A stretch of DNA of 34,966 bases from Pyxidicoccus fallax (GTDB lineage Bacteria; Myxococcota; Myxococcia; Myxococcales; Myxococcaceae), in assembly GCF_012933655.1 (NCBI RefSeq), contig NZ_JABBJJ010000108.1, positions 1 through 34,966 on the forward strand, given 5' to 3'. A model generated the notes under the pieces. It ran no database searches. It was not told the origin of the DNA and saw only the letters and a list, made by a program, of their open reading frames with translations. Shown here piece after piece: positions 23,701-32,970 of this stretch (its first letter is position 1; every line of letters starts with the position of its first letter). The translations under genes were made by a program, and so were the position numbers.

Positions 23701-24646
23701 CCGCGCCGGTGGCGGCGCCGGGGTACGGGGAGATGGCCGTCGGGTGGTTGTGCGTCTCCACCTTCACCATGATGTGAGCCGGCTCGCGCACGGAGCCCCA
23801 CTCGCCCGTCTCCGGGTGGGGGAAGAAGCGGTCCACCTCGAAGCCCTCGATGACGGCCGCGTTGTCCTTGTAGGCGGACAGCACGCCTTCCTTGTTCCGG
23901 GCGTAGGTGTTCTTGATGGCCTGGAAGAGCGAGCGCTCCTGCGGCTTGCCGTCGATGGTCCAGGACGCGTTGAAGATTTTGTGCCGGCAGTGCTCGCTGT
24001 TGGCCTGCGCGAACATCATCAACTCGACGTCGGTGGGGTTGCGCTTCAGCTCGGTGAAGCGCGCCACCAGGTAATCGATTTCGTCCTCGGCCAGGGCGAG
24101 GCCCAGGTCGCGGTTGGCGCTGGCCAGGGCCGCGCGGCCGCCGCCGAGCACATCGACCGTGGTGAGGGGCCGGGGCGTGTGCGTCTCGAAGAGGACGGCG
24201 GCGTCCTCCAGGCGCCCCATCACCGCCTGCGTCATCCGGTCGTGCAGCACCGGCGCGAGGCGCTGCGCTTCCGCCGGCTCCAGGGCGCGGCCATTGGGGC
24301 CGGCGACGAAGAAGGCGGTGCCGCGCTCCATGCGGCGCACCCGGTCTCCGAGGCCGCAGTTGTGGGCGATGTCCGTGGCCTTGGAGGACCAGGGAGAGAT
24401 GGTGCCCGGGCGAGGCACCACGAGCAGCAGGCTACCCGCCCGCTCTCCGGCGGCCACATGGGGGCCGTACTCGAGGAGGCGGCGGAGGGAGGCCTGCTCA
24501 CTCTCGGTGAGAGCGGCCGAGGCATCGATGAAGTGCACGAACTCCGCGTAGACGGACGACACGGAGGGCACCTGCTCGCGGCACCGGGCGAGGAGCTTGG
24601 CGAGCCGGAATTCAGAGAGGGCCGGAGCCCCACGCAGGATGTGCAT
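20750..24646 (-). CDS. purL: Phosphoribosylformylglycinamidine synthase (large single-chain PurL)
   Basis: Fourth step of de novo purine synthesis: FGAR plus glutamine and ATP give FGAM. The 1298-aa chain is the long form seen in gammaproteobacteria, with the PurS-like N-terminus ([19 protein letters not shown]), the FGAM synthetase core ([37 protein letters not shown]-like [13 protein letters not shown]) and a fused class I glutamine amidotransferase domain from about residue 1030 ([15 protein letters not shown]) with nucleophile Cys1138 in GACNGCQ. The start at 24646 matches E. coli PurL; an ATG three codons upstream is possible. It is monocistronic in this window. Confidence 0.96.
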   Translation of the reverse strand: MHILRGAPALSEFRLAKLLARCREQVPSVSSVYAEFVHFIDASAALTESEQASLRRLLEYGPHVAAGERAGSLLLVVPRPGTISPWSSKATDIAHNCGLGDRVRRMERGTAFFVAGPNGRALEPAEAQRLAPVLHDRMTQAVMGRLEDAAVLFETHTPRPLTTVDVLGGGRAALASANRDLGLALAEDEIDYLVARFTELKRNPTDVELMMFAQANSEHCRHKIFNASWTIDGKPQERSLFQAIKNTYARNKEGVLSAYKDNAAVIEGFEVDRFFPHPETGEWGSVREPAHIMVKVETHNHPTAISPYPGAATGAGGEIRDEGATGRGAKPKAGLTGFTVSHLRIPGYERPWEQPYGKPDRIVSALDIMIDGPLGGAAFNNEFGRPNLAGYFRSFEAQVPTPQGVEVRGYHKPIMIAGGLGNIRAPHVQKGRLQPGDKLIVLGGPAMLIGLGGGAASSMAQGASAADLDFASVQRDNAEMERRCQEVIDRCWAMGDVNPIRSIHDVGAGGLSNAVPELAHDNDLGGRLELRAVPNAEPGMAPVEIWCNEAQERYVLGVAPEDLPRFAALCERERAPFSVLGDATAEQVLKLGDSQLGAAPIDLPMDVLFGKPPRMHRDVTSRPLTLPPLKLDAPLKDLAERVLGHPTVADKSFLITIGDRTVSGHVARDQMVGPWQVPVADCAVTLSTVTSTTGEAMAMGERTPLAIVDAAASARMAVGEAITNIASARIGKLSDVKLSANWMASAGSPGEDANLYAAVQAVGMELCPALGLTIPVGKDSMSMRTVWEESGARKAVTAPVSLIISAFAPVLDVRQSLTPQLVDVAGDTRLLFVDLARGRQRLGGSVAAHVYGQVGPECPDVEDPALLGGFFAAVQALNGEGRLLAYHDRSDGGLWATLCEMAFAGHCGLDVDLGALGGDLVSALFNEELGAVVQVRAGDVARVREVLGQHGLAAHCHELGRPTAALEVKVRHGGERLAEGTMALRRTWSRVSYEMQMLRDNPVCAEQEYAAKCDPADPGLSPKLGFDPKVDVAAPFVAKGARPRVAVLREQGVNSQQEMAAAFTRAGFTAVDVHMSDILAGRVSLKDFKGIMACGGFSYGDVLGAGGGWAKSILFNPRARDEFAAFFARPDSFGLGACNGCQMMAQLKDIIPGAEHFPRFVRNTSEQFEARLVTVEIARTPSLFYRDMEGSRMIIVASHGEGRAEFVSDEEAARVNGLGFVTTRFVDNHGRVASTYPANPNGSPYGIAGLTTRDGRFTITMPHPERVHRSVQHSWHPREWGDDGPWMRMFRNARVWLG

Positions 24647-24786
24647 GCTGGACATGGGAATGGGAGTGGCTCTGGGTAACAGCCGGGGCGTCCTTATCAC
24701 CCTGCGTCGTGGCGACGGGTGAAGAGTTGAGGCCGAGCCGCCTGCTGTACGAACGGGCAGGGGCCATGGTGGGAGCGTCCCTCACG

Positions 24787-26004
24787 TCAGAGCCTGCGCA
24801 GCGCACGCGACAGATGGGGAAATACCGCCAGCACGAACAGGTTGAGGCCCACGGCCCAGCCCACCAGCGGCTTCCAGCGCTCCCCGGAGATGCGCTTCGT
24901 GCCCAGGGCGACGAGCACCATCAGCACCGGCAGGAAGTCCAGGCAGAAGCGGTGCGAGTTCAGCTGAACGAAGCCGTTGTTGTAGTACAGCAGCATGTGC
25001 CCCAGGGCGAGGAGCACGCTCGCCCACGCGGCCCGCACCGGCACGGACGTGCCGCTGCCGCGCGCCGCCAGCGCCACGAAGACGAAGGGGCTGGCGATGG
25101 TGAGCGACGTGCCGATGCCGTCCACCGCGATGGGCTGGAGCTGGCGCGGCGCCGAGAAGATGAAGTGCGGCCCCTCCAGGAACATGCTGATGAAGTTGAA
25201 GGGCAGGTACGCCAGGTGGAAGAGCCCGTACTTCTCCACCCGCGCCTGGAGGTAGTCGCCCAGGGGGATGTACGCGTAGCCGGTGTCGAAGGGGCCCTCG
25301 AAGCGCGCGGCGTTGTAGGCCAGGTACACGAGCGCGCACAGGCCGAAGGCACCGAGCAGCCCCACGACCTGGAACAGCTGCCGCCGCCGCCCCGCCTCCT
25401 CGGCGCGCCGCCATAGCACGGCCAGCAGGAAGACGAGGCTGTAGACGATGAGCTGCCGCGACAGGAAGGCCAGCCCCACCCACAGCCCGACGAGCACCGC
25501 GCGCCCACGGCCAAGCGCCTCCGTCACCGCCAGTATCAAGAAGGTGCTGGCCACCACGTGCGCGAAGAACCAGACGCCGCTGCTCCAGAGCACGCAGGCC
25601 CAGAAGCCGGTACCCAGGAGGAACGCGCAGGTCATCCAGGCGCGCTCGCGAGGCCGCAGCTCCAGCCGCGTGAAGAGACGCCACAGGGACACGCCCGCGA
25701 GCAGCGACAGCAGCACGGCCACGCCGCGCACCGGCGCGCGCTCGGGTCCCGTCACCGCGACGACGGGCAGCAGCAGCGCCGAGGGGAACGGCGGGAAGGG
25801 CACCCACGCCTTGCCCTCGTGAAGCGCCAGGTCGTGCGGCCCCTGGGACACGTCCAGCCGGCCCTGGAGCCAGGCCTGGGCCTGGAGCGCGTACAGGTTG
25901 GGGCCATCCATCCGGGTCTTGAAGCTCACCAGCACCCCGACCACGAGCAGCGCCAGCAGCCAGGCTCCGGGGCTCTTCAAACGGGAGAGCAGCTCTTCAC
26001 GCAT
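24787..26004 (-). CDS. Polytopic membrane protein, possible GT-C glycosyltransferase
   Basis: A 405-aa inner-membrane protein with about ten hydrophobic segments. The first loop after TM1 (SFKTRMDGPNLYALQAQAWLQGRLD) carries acidic residues in the position where GT-C fold, polyprenyl-phosphate-sugar-dependent enzymes keep their catalytic Asp. HRFCLDFLPVLMVLVAL near the C-terminus is also typical of PMT-like membrane proteins. Substrate unknown. It follows the phospholipase-like gene by 55 bp on the same strand and may be cotranscribed. Confidence 0.7.
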   Translation of the reverse strand: MREELLSRLKSPGAWLLALLVVGVLVSFKTRMDGPNLYALQAQAWLQGRLDVSQGPHDLALHEGKAWVPFPPFPSALLLPVVAVTGPERAPVRGVAVLLSLLAGVSLWRLFTRLELRPRERAWMTCAFLLGTGFWACVLWSSGVWFFAHVVASTFLILAVTEALGRGRAVLVGLWVGLAFLSRQLIVYSLVFLLAVLWRRAEEAGRRRQLFQVVGLLGAFGLCALVYLAYNAARFEGPFDTGYAYIPLGDYLQARVEKYGLFHLAYLPFNFISMFLEGPHFIFSAPRQLQPIAVDGIGTSLTIASPFVFVALAARGSGTSVPVRAAWASVLLALGHMLLYYNNGFVQLNSHRFCLDFLPVLMVLVALGTKRISGERWKPLVGWAVGLNLFVLAVFPHLSRALRRL

Positions 26005-26059
26005 GGAGAGCCGCCCTTATCCTTGGGGAGCCCCGCTCGGCAATGACGGACTGCGGCGG

Positions 26060-27346
26060 CTACCAGTCGCCCAGTGCCATCCCGAAGCCCACCGTCCACG
26101 ACACCCCATGCGCCCAGTCCGCCCCGGGCGGCCGCAGCCCCTGGTAGAGCACCTCGGTGGTGGCGACAAAGGGACCGCCGAGTGACGCGTGGGCCCGCAG
26201 CCCCACCGGCACGCCCACGCGCGAGCCGCCCTCCCACGCGTACAGCCCCACGCCCACCGACGCCCGCAGGTCCACCCCGAGCGAGTACCCCGGCCGCCAC
26301 GACCACAGCGGCGGCGACTGCACCGCCAGCGCCCACCCTCCCGAGGGATGGGGATGCGTGCCTCCCTCCAGCGCCCGCGTCCAGTCCACGGACAGGCCCA
26401 GGGAATGGGGCAACGGAAGCGCCGCGCGCAGGCCCGCGAGGGGCGCGGTGCCGCGCGAGTCCCGGCTGAGCCCGCCGAGCACCTGCAGCGACAGCTCGGG
26501 TGGGGGCCGGAAGCCACTCAGCGAGACGCCAGGCGCATCAGGCGCGGAGGCCTCGTCGAAGCGCTCCGCCGCCCACCGCAGGAAGGCCCGTGTGTACGCC
26601 ACCGCGGAAGAAACTCGCGCATCCATGAAGGCGGCCGTGCCCGCCGGGTCCACGTGGTACTCGCGGCCCTTCCACCTCACCTTCGCCTGGCCGAACCCGT
26701 TGCCCACCGCGCCATAGGCGCCGAACGTGCCGGGAGCGCCGGCCCCGGGCTCGGCCCAGAAGGCGCTCCACGGAATCTCCGGCCCCTCCTCCGTGGCCAG
26801 CGACTGCGTGCGCACCGCGTCCAGCGTCTCGCGCGCGACCGCCTGCTGCGCGTCGACTCCGGACAGCGGCGTCACCTCGCGCGGAGCACAGCGCGCCAGC
26901 GCGTCGCGGATGCCCACGTCCTCGAAGCCATCCCCGAGCCCGTGCATCACCGGCACCACGTGCGGCGGCGAGGCCATGTCCTGGAGGTGGTGCGCCAGGT
27001 GGCCCGCGCGGTCCCACGCGCGCGACATGTCCCCGTGGCGGGCGGCCTCCATCGCCTCGTCCCAGAGCGCCCTCACGCGAGCATCCGAGCCCTCGCGCAG
27101 CGCCGAGTGGATGTGTCCCTCCGGCCGGTAGAAGTGGTGCCAGCCGGTCCACTTCACGTGGAGGTTGAGGTCCTCCGCCGTGGCGCCGTGCAGCACCCGG
27201 CCCCGGTATTCCTCCGCGACGACGCCTTCCAGCGCGGCCTCGGTGAGCGCGCGGTGGTCCTCCACCGAGAAGGCCTCCGCCGCACCCGGCGCGACGCCCG
27301 CGGCCAGCAACAGGGAGATGGGGAGGAAGCGCGTCACACGGTACAT
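26060..27346 (-). CDS. Secreted zinc phospholipase C / S1-P1 nuclease-like protein with C-terminal beta domain
   Basis: A 428-aa exported protein. The signal peptide (about residues 1-25, ending AEA) leaves a mature N-terminus FSVEDHRALTEAAL resembling the start of zinc-dependent phospholipase C proteins. Histidine/aspartate metal ligands appear at HVKWTGWHHFYRPEGHIH (63-80) and in GHLAHHLQDMASPPH (His116, His120, Asp123, His129), the H-x3-H-x2-D pattern of that fold. From about residue 290 the sequence alternates in beta-strand style and ends in W, as in outer-membrane barrels. Lipid or nucleotide phosphodiester hydrolysis is the best guess. The start at 27346 is the first ATG giving a signal peptide. 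Confidence 0.7.
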   Translation of the reverse strand: MYRVTRFLPISLLLAAGVAPGAAEAFSVEDHRALTEAALEGVVAEEYRGRVLHGATAEDLNLHVKWTGWHHFYRPEGHIHSALREGSDARVRALWDEAMEAARHGDMSRAWDRAGHLAHHLQDMASPPHVVPVMHGLGDGFEDVGIRDALARCAPREVTPLSGVDAQQAVARETLDAVRTQSLATEEGPEIPWSAFWAEPGAGAPGTFGAYGAVGNGFGQAKVRWKGREYHVDPAGTAAFMDARVSSAVAYTRAFLRWAAERFDEASAPDAPGVSLSGFRPPPELSLQVLGGLSRDSRGTAPLAGLRAALPLPHSLGLSVDWTRALEGGTHPHPSGGWALAVQSPPLWSWRPGYSLGVDLRASVGVGLYAWEGGSRVGVPVGLRAHASLGGPFVATTEVLYQGLRPPGADWAHGVSWTVGFGMALGDW

Positions 27347-27432
27347 GGTAGGACAGGAGGAACCCGCGCCGCCGCGCACGCGTTCCGGGCCGCGGCTCCG
27401 GCGCGCCCTCCTTCCCACCAGCCGGGCGGGCG

Positions 27433-28296
27433 CTACGCGGCCTCCGCCTCGCCGGGCCGAGCCGCGTCGATGACGGCCAGGTGCGCCCGCGCCAGGTGCA
27501 GGTTGTCGTTCTGGAGCGGGTGGAAGGACGGCCGCAGGTACTCCTTCGTGCCGCGCCACATCACGCGCACCAGCACCGGGTCCTTCTTATGGGCGCGCCA
27601 CAACTCGCGCAGCACGCCCCTCCAGCCCAGCCCCGGCTCCTGCCGCAGCAGCGTCACCGTGGCGCAGGGCCACATGGTGAGCAGCGCGAGCACGCCCACG
27701 ACCATGCCCGCCACGCGCACCGCGTAGCCCGGAGCCACCTTGCGCAGCACCTCGAAGGCCACGGCCTTGTGCTCGATTTCCTCCGCCGCGTGCCACTCGA
27801 TGAGCTGGCGCATCGCCGGGTGGCCGTCGGCGAACACGCCCAGCGTCAGCGTGTTCTCGCTCATCACCGCGGTGAAGTGCTCCAGCGCCGCCGTCATCGC
27901 CAGGCGCAGGGGCGGCGGTGAGTACCGGTCGATGAAGCCCCAGAGGAAGCGCTGGTACATCGCCATGAAGCCGGAGACGTCATAGCCCTGGGACTCCAGC
28001 AGCTCGATGTAGGCCTGGTGCTCGCGCGCGTGCTTGCCCTCCTGCGAGAAGAACGCCTTCACCTGGGCGCGCAGCTCGGGCGCGTCCTCCAGCCGGGGCA
28101 GGTAGTGATTCACGCTGCGCACGAAGAAGCGCTCGCCCTGGGGGAAGAGCAGGTTGAGCCCGTTCCACAGGTGCGTGGAGCCCGGTCCGTGGTGGTGCCA
28201 GATGCGGGGGAAGCTCGCGTCGAAGGGGAACTTCAGGTGGAGACGCGGGCGGATGCGTTCAGCGTCGGGAGGAGGAGCCATGCGGTGCTCGTGCAT
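27433..28296 (-). CDS. Metal-dependent hydrolase, PF10118 type (ferritin-like diiron)
   Basis: A 287-aa protein of the predicted metal-dependent hydrolase family. Conserved carboxylate/histidine pairs appear as FFSQEGKHAREH, ALEHFTAVMSE and WHAAEEIEHKAVAFEV, a helical four-ligand arrangement like ferritin-like diiron proteins. HLWNGLNLLFPQGERFFV near the N-terminus is the family signature. There is a hydrophobic helix around residues 192-212. The reaction is not known. An ATG five codons downstream (28281) is an alternative start. It is 15 bp after the acyltransferase-like gene on the same strand, so probably in one transcript. Confidence 0.82.
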   Translation of the reverse strand: MHEHRMAPPPDAERIRPRLHLKFPFDASFPRIWHHHGPGSTHLWNGLNLLFPQGERFFVRSVNHYLPRLEDAPELRAQVKAFFSQEGKHAREHQAYIELLESQGYDVSGFMAMYQRFLWGFIDRYSPPPLRLAMTAALEHFTAVMSENTLTLGVFADGHPAMRQLIEWHAAEEIEHKAVAFEVLRKVAPGYAVRVAGMVVGVLALLTMWPCATVTLLRQEPGLGWRGVLRELWRAHKKDPVLVRVMWRGTKEYLRPSFHPLQNDNLHLARAHLAVIDAARPGEAEAA

Positions 28297-28311
28297 TGGG
28301 GCACCCGGGGG

Positions 28312-29829
28312 TCAAGGAGCGGTGGGAAGTGGCGGCCGGGCCCTGCGGGCCGCCTCCGGAGCGAGCGCGGCCCGGAAGGCCAGCAGCCGCTCGCGCGAGT
28401 TGAAGAGGCCGCTGCCCGCGAGCGCGGCGAAGAAGCGCTTGCGCGTGCCCGAGGGCGTCACGCACAGCACCTCCGTCACGCAGAGGGCCACGCCGCCCCC
28501 CACCGCGGAGATGGGCCGGATGGTGTTGAAGAAGAGGGGCGGATGCGCGGCCAGCGCCGCCTCGTCGTCCACCACGAGGGTGAGCTTGGACAGCAGCGCG
28601 TTGCCCCCCATCGTGGCGGCGATCTGCCGCAGCACGGGCGTGTACGAGAGGGCGTACGTGGTGAGCGCCGACACGCACCACGGGAGCGCGGGCGTGTAGA
28701 GCGCGGAGAGGACCCCCTCCAGCACCCCGCTCCGCCGCCGCGTCCGGGCCAGCACCGCCGACACCTGCTCCGGCGTCACCGGGCCCTCGCGCGTGCGGGA
28801 CGGCACCACGGCGATGCTGATGCGCCGCCAGTCGCGCTCCACCGAAGCCGGCGCGTCCGGCAGCACCGGCGCCAGCAGCGTGGGGTTCTCGCATAACGGC
28901 AGCAGCCCCGCCCCGGTGCGCTCCAGCGCCGTCAGCATCGCGCAGCAGAGGTTCCGGAAGTCGAGCCGCTCCGGCAGCTCCACGCGCAAGAGCGGCGTGG
29001 CATCCCCGGGGCCGGTGAGCCACTCACCGACGTCCCCGCCCCCGGCGCGGCGCGGCAGCTCCCCGGCCAGGGCCCGCGACACGTCCAGCATCGCCGTGCC
29101 GTCCAGCACCAGGTGGTCGAAGCTCAGCTCCAGCGAGCCCGTCGTCCCATCCACCCGCGCGCCCAGCCACGCGCTCGAGGCCAGCAGGTGCGACGTCCAG
29201 GCGCCGCCGCCCCGCGAGGCGAGATCCACCACCACCTGCGGGCGCGGCCCGTCCCGCCGGAGCTCCGCCCGCGTGCGCACGGGGGCCGCCGCCAGCAGCC
29301 GGGCCACGTCCCCGGGCGTGAGCGCCGCGGCGTCCAGCGGCAGCCGCGCCACGCGCAGGCCGCCACCCTCCTGGGTGACGGCGACGGTGAGCACGCTCGG
29401 GTCCTCCACCGGCTGCCGCGCATCGAAGCCCTCGCGGCCGAGCCTCGCCACCCACACGTCCGTGGGCTGGTTGTGCCCGCGCTTCCGGTTGTCGCGGAGC
29501 CAGCGCGTCAGGCGGGCCAGCAGCGCGGAGACCCACGTGCCCCCGGTGGTGTCCACGCCCAGGGGCTGCACCGACATCGCGATGCGGCGCGAGCGCGGCT
29601 CGGTGGAGAGGAACTGCTCCCACGCCGTCAGCTCCGGCACCACGTCCGAGGCCCGCCGCGGCGGGAACAGGCGCCGCAGGCCGTCGCAGCTCCACACCAG
29701 CGTGGACAGCACGCCGCGGGTCACCGGGTGGAAGTGAGGGAACTCGTGCCCCAGCGCGGTCCGTACACGGACGGAGACGTCCACGTCGGGGCACACCACT
29801 GCCTGGAAGTGAGGTCCGGAGCCGTCCAT
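28312..29829 (-). CDS. HxxxDG acyltransferase-like protein
   Basis: A 505-aa soluble protein. LSFDHLVLDGTAMLDVSRAL carries His239 and Asp243 in the HxxxDG active-site motif of the CoA-dependent acyltransferase superfamily (NRPS condensation, chloramphenicol acetyltransferase, wax-ester/diacylglycerol acyltransferase, dihydrolipoyl acyltransferase). The N-terminal 190 residues and a late NTIRPISAVGGG segment also resemble two-lobed enzymes of this type. No carrier-protein or adenylation domain lies nearby, so a stand-alone acyl or lipid transfer is more likely than peptide synthesis. It heads a minus-strand run with the metal hydrolase. Confidence is limited to fold level. Confidence 0.6.
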   Translation of the reverse strand: MDGSGPHFQAVVCPDVDVSVRVRTALGHEFPHFHPVTRGVLSTLVWSCDGLRRLFPPRRASDVVPELTAWEQFLSTEPRSRRIAMSVQPLGVDTTGGTWVSALLARLTRWLRDNRKRGHNQPTDVWVARLGREGFDARQPVEDPSVLTVAVTQEGGGLRVARLPLDAAALTPGDVARLLAAAPVRTRAELRRDGPRPQVVVDLASRGGGAWTSHLLASSAWLGARVDGTTGSLELSFDHLVLDGTAMLDVSRALAGELPRRAGGGDVGEWLTGPGDATPLLRVELPERLDFRNLCCAMLTALERTGAGLLPLCENPTLLAPVLPDAPASVERDWRRISIAVVPSRTREGPVTPEQVSAVLARTRRRSGVLEGVLSALYTPALPWCVSALTTYALSYTPVLRQIAATMGGNALLSKLTLVVDDEAALAAHPPLFFNTIRPISAVGGGVALCVTEVLCVTPSGTRKRFFAALAGSGLFNSRERLLAFRAALAPEAARRARPPLPTAP

Positions 29830-29969
29830 GCCGAGCTGTCCAAGCGGTCACCGGGGGATGACCTGCTGAATCGGGCCGGCACTCTAACGGACACCGGACC
29901 TGCCCGGTCACTCCAGAACGCGATTTCTCTTGCAACCCTGCTTATGACTCCAGCTGTTACCGCATCGTG

Positions 29970-31418
29970 TCAGAGGGCGTCGGAGAAGCGGCCGCGGGCG
30001 AGGAAGACGTAGGCGTCGTCGATGAGGACCTCGGTGCCCTCCTGGGCGCGCCACCGGGTGATGAGCGCCTGGATGGCCTCGGGGGTGGCCGGCTCGCCGT
30101 TGCCCAGGGGCGGCTTCTCCACGAGCACCCAGTCATAGGTCCACTTCCCCGGGGGCTGCGGGCCGCCCACGGCGTAGACCTCGTCGCGCGCGGCCAGCGG
30201 GGAGATGAGGTTGCCGTTGAGCAGTACCCTGCCCTCGGGGTTCGCGGCGAGGACGTCCACCGCTCGGTGCACGCTGGCCAGCCGGCTCGGGTCCGCCGGG
30301 CAGATGGGGGGATTGGACGCGCGCGCCACGAGGGTGGGCACGAGCTTCTTCAGGCTGGTCTCGTTGGTGGTGACGAGCAGCAGGCCGGTGGCGACCACCA
30401 CCCAGACGGGAGGCCGGCGTGCGAGCAGCAGCGGCAGGAGGCCCACGGCGACGGCGACGCTGAGCGGCGCGCCGTACTGGTGGCGCCAGGCCATGCCGAG
30501 GAAGCGGATGCCCAGCATGGGCAGCAGCACGAGGAACCAGGCCCAGTCGGGCTTCAGGCGCTCGCGCCAGGCCCAGATGCCCACGGGGAGGACGAGCACC
30601 GCGAGGGTGCCGATGCGGGACAGATGCTTCGGCGCCAGGCGCTCGGCGACGTAGGAGAGCAGCCCCGCGTCCAGGCCGCGCTTGAGCCGCGCGCCGTAGT
30701 CCTCCACGGGCCCCATCCACGCGGGCCGCACGACGTTGACGAAGCCGAGCCACGCCACCGCCAGCACCGCCACGCCCACCGCCAGCCGCCGGTCACCGCG
30801 CAGCCACAGGGCCACGGCGAGCATGAGGCCCACGAAGGGGAACTCCTCCTTGCAGGCGAAGAGGAGCACCAGCGAGACGAAGAGGAGCGCGGTCTTCCGG
30901 AAGTGGTAGGCGATGCCCAGCAGGACGAAGGGCAGCATCGTCCACGTGGTGGGGTGGATGGCGAACTTCACCGCGTCCGTGGTGGCGGGGCTCAGCAACA
31001 GGAACGCGCACAACAGCGTGGTGGACAGGCGGTCCAGCTGGCCGCGCGCGTGGAGCCACAGGATGGGCACCGTGGAGAGCAGGACGAGGAGCGTCTCCGT
31101 GACGACGGCGGCCCACATGGCGGACAGCACGGGGACGAGCGGCTTCGCCAGCCAGAGGATGGGGTCGAAGTGGTCGTTGAAGATGCGGACCTGGCGGGCG
31201 CTGAGCCAGGGGTTCGGGTCGTCGAGGGACATGCGCGCCAGGGCCTGGGTGTAGATGCCCAGGTCGTAGTGCGCGAAGCACAGCTGCGCGGTCTGGAACC
31301 AGACGGGCGTCACGACGAAGACGGCCCACAGCAGGAAAGGCGTGGCCAGCCCGAGCGCCTCGGCCACGCGTCGCGCGCGGCCAGTGCCGGGGGCTCCATC
31401 GACAACCGGTGAAGTCAT
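29970..31418 (-). CDS. DUF2079 polytopic membrane protein
   Basis: A 482-aa inner-membrane protein with about ten hydrophobic segments. FAHYDLGIYTQALARM and the following FNDHFDPILWLAKPL are the DUF2079 signature just after TM1, with acidic residues where GT-C glycosyltransferases place their catalytic site. KFAIHPTTWTMLPFVLLGIA and ACKEEFPFVGL follow. The C-terminal 100 residues form a soluble domain. A cell-envelope sugar-transfer role is inferred from the GT-C resemblance. The frame allows a GTG at 31442; I take the ATG at 31418. Confidence 0.8.
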   Translation of the reverse strand: MTSPVVDGAPGTGRARRVAEALGLATPFLLWAVFVVTPVWFQTAQLCFAHYDLGIYTQALARMSLDDPNPWLSARQVRIFNDHFDPILWLAKPLVPVLSAMWAAVVTETLLVLLSTVPILWLHARGQLDRLSTTLLCAFLLLSPATTDAVKFAIHPTTWTMLPFVLLGIAYHFRKTALLFVSLVLLFACKEEFPFVGLMLAVALWLRGDRRLAVGVAVLAVAWLGFVNVVRPAWMGPVEDYGARLKRGLDAGLLSYVAERLAPKHLSRIGTLAVLVLPVGIWAWRERLKPDWAWFLVLLPMLGIRFLGMAWRHQYGAPLSVAVAVGLLPLLLARRPPVWVVVATGLLLVTTNETSLKKLVPTLVARASNPPICPADPSRLASVHRAVDVLAANPEGRVLLNGNLISPLAARDEVYAVGGPQPPGKWTYDWVLVEKPPLGNGEPATPEAIQALITRWRAQEGTEVLIDDAYVFLARGRFSDAL

Positions 31419-31486
31419 GCCGCGCGGGCCGTTGCCGGCCACCCTCCTCGGAAGGGGCGCGACGATAGCAGGCGATGGGCGTTCAC

Positions 31487-31984
31487 CTACAGGAACTCAT
31501 CGACGACATAGACGCCTGCTCGGGAGAACTCGAGGATGGCGGTGCCGGGCTTGGAATCAGGTCGCTTCCGGAGCTGGCCTTTTCCCAGACGCGCCACGGC
31601 GCAGATGGGCACCCGGCTTCCCCTCGGCGGACGCGCGGCGTAGTACCGGATGACGACCTGCGGTCCACCGGTCCACACGCGTCCGTAGAGTCGGGTGGGT
31701 GATTCGAACGGCCCGAGGTCCTCATCCAACAAGCTCTCGACGGGGCCGTCATACAGCGTGATGGGACGGGCGTCGGTCTGGTTCGCGTCGAGTTCGACGA
31801 TGGCTCCATCGCCCACGGACAGGCGCAGGTAGCCCATGGCCTTGAGTGCTTCCTCCGGGCACCGCTCGGGGCCGGGACTCCCATCCGGGCGAAGCGCCAC
31901 TCCTCCGGTCGCGGTACCCGCACAACCGGAGGACATCGCGAGCAGGGCGGCGCAGCACAATAAAGCGGATTTATTGGAGGCCAT
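31487..31984 (-). CDS. Lipoprotein paired with DUF2381 protein
   Basis: A 165-aa predicted lipoprotein with a signal sequence ending SSGC (Cys21). The mature part (RCPEEALKAMGY, VELDANQTD, RLYGRVWTGG, VPICAVARLGKGQLRKRP, VYVVDEFL) is of a type I associate with a myxobacterial lipoprotein placed after DUF2381 genes. Function unknown. It begins 10 bp after the DUF2381 stop, so the two are surely cotranscribed. An ATG or GTG further upstream would overlap that gene. Confidence 0.72.
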   Translation of the reverse strand: MASNKSALLCCAALLAMSSGCAGTATGGVALRPDGSPGPERCPEEALKAMGYLRLSVGDGAIVELDANQTDARPITLYDGPVESLLDEDLGPFESPTRLYGRVWTGGPQVVIRYYAARPPRGSRVPICAVARLGKGQLRKRPDSKPGTAILEFSRAGVYVVDEFL

Positions 31985-31994
31985 GCCGCCGCTC

Positions 31995-32918
31995 TTACTC
32001 ACGAGCAAGGCGGTGATCCAGCACCACGTAGCCCTGGCGGAGCCCGTCCTGCCTGAAGAACTCCAGGATCAGGTTCTCCGGACGTCCCTTGGAGAGGAAC
32101 GCGCTTCTGTCCGCCACGAACGCGAAGGAGCCTGACTTCCCGGGTGGAATCTCGGGACGTTCGGCACGGAGCGCCACGGGCCGGACATCGCCTCCCTCCA
32201 CCGTGCTGAGGCGGCTCTTGCTCAGGCGCCAGGAGTGCACCGGGTCGCGGTTCTTGATGTTGACGACCACCGCCGCCTTGCCCTTGCCCGAGTAGACCGT
32301 GACCATGATGTCCGAGTCCGCGTCCTCCACGAACCAGGTCTGCTTGGACTGGAAGAGGGTCTGCTTGCTGGCGCCGGAGACCAGGAGCGAGGCAAGCGCG
32401 TGGTCCGCGGAAGTCTCCTCGGTACGCAGGCGCTCCACTTCCTGTTCGAGCTGCCGCTTCTGCTGGAGTGTGTCGTACAGGGTCGAGAGCATGGCGTCGT
32501 AGCTCTCTCGGTCCTTGAACACGTTGACCTGTTGGTCGGGACGGCCCCAGGACTCCGGGGATGGCGGCCGGAGCAGGAAGGCGATCTCCGTGCCGTCGGC
32601 AAGCGTCACCAGCAAGGGAACATCTTCATCGGGGGCGAGGTCGCGAAGAGGCTCGATGACGACCTTCTTCCCACCCACGAGCAGCGGCTCGAATCGACCT
32701 TCCCAGCCCAGGAGCTTCGTTCGCGAGGGCTCACATGGCTGCTCGAACCGGAGGACGGTGGCAACCTGCCCGGAGACGTAGACGCGATGGGCGGATTCGC
32801 TGGGGTGCTCTGTCAGCAGGAGGGTTCGAACCGTGACCTTCTCCCGGTCCCGCGCCGTTGCCGTGGATGCCACGAGGACAAGAAGCAGGGCCAACTGACT
32901 GAGTAGGGGGTTCCGCAT
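31995..32918 (-). CDS. DUF2381 family exported protein
   Basis: A 307-aa protein of the Myxococcus paralogous DUF2381 (TIGR02268) family. The signal peptide covers about residues 1-22 (cleavage near TATA-RD). VRTLLLTEHPSESAHRVYVSG opens the mature domain. A coiled coil lies at LQQKRQLEQEVERLRTEE, and the C-terminal half (WRLSKSRLS, RPVALRAERPEIPPGKSGS, NLILEFFRQDGLRQGYVVL) is beta-rich. In relatives the gene often accompanies a small lipoprotein and Ser/Thr kinases, but no kinase is in this window. A periplasmic or outer-membrane role is inferred. Confidence 0.88.
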   Translation of the reverse strand: MRNPLLSQLALLLVLVASTATARDREKVTVRTLLLTEHPSESAHRVYVSGQVATVLRFEQPCEPSRTKLLGWEGRFEPLLVGGKKVVIEPLRDLAPDEDVPLLVTLADGTEIAFLLRPPSPESWGRPDQQVNVFKDRESYDAMLSTLYDTLQQKRQLEQEVERLRTEETSADHALASLLVSGASKQTLFQSKQTWFVEDADSDIMVTVYSGKGKAAVVVNIKNRDPVHSWRLSKSRLSTVEGGDVRPVALRAERPEIPPGKSGSFAFVADRSAFLSKGRPENLILEFFRQDGLRQGYVVLDHRLARE

Positions 32919-32970
32919 GGAGCTGATAACCTACCAGGGCGGCCGTTTGCGTCCAGCCGCAACAATCGGC

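Noticed and set aside
20819-24679. Very long open frame antisense to purL
   Set aside because: GC-rich codon bias of purL keeps the antisense frame open; the translation is low-complexity (His/Arg/Val/Leu-rich) with no recognisable motif, whereas purL is unmistakable.
28312-29829. NRPS condensation enzyme as part of a peptide synthetase cluster
   Set aside because: The HxxxDG motif is present, but no adenylation, carrier or thioesterase domain lies nearby, so only the general acyltransferase fold is claimed.
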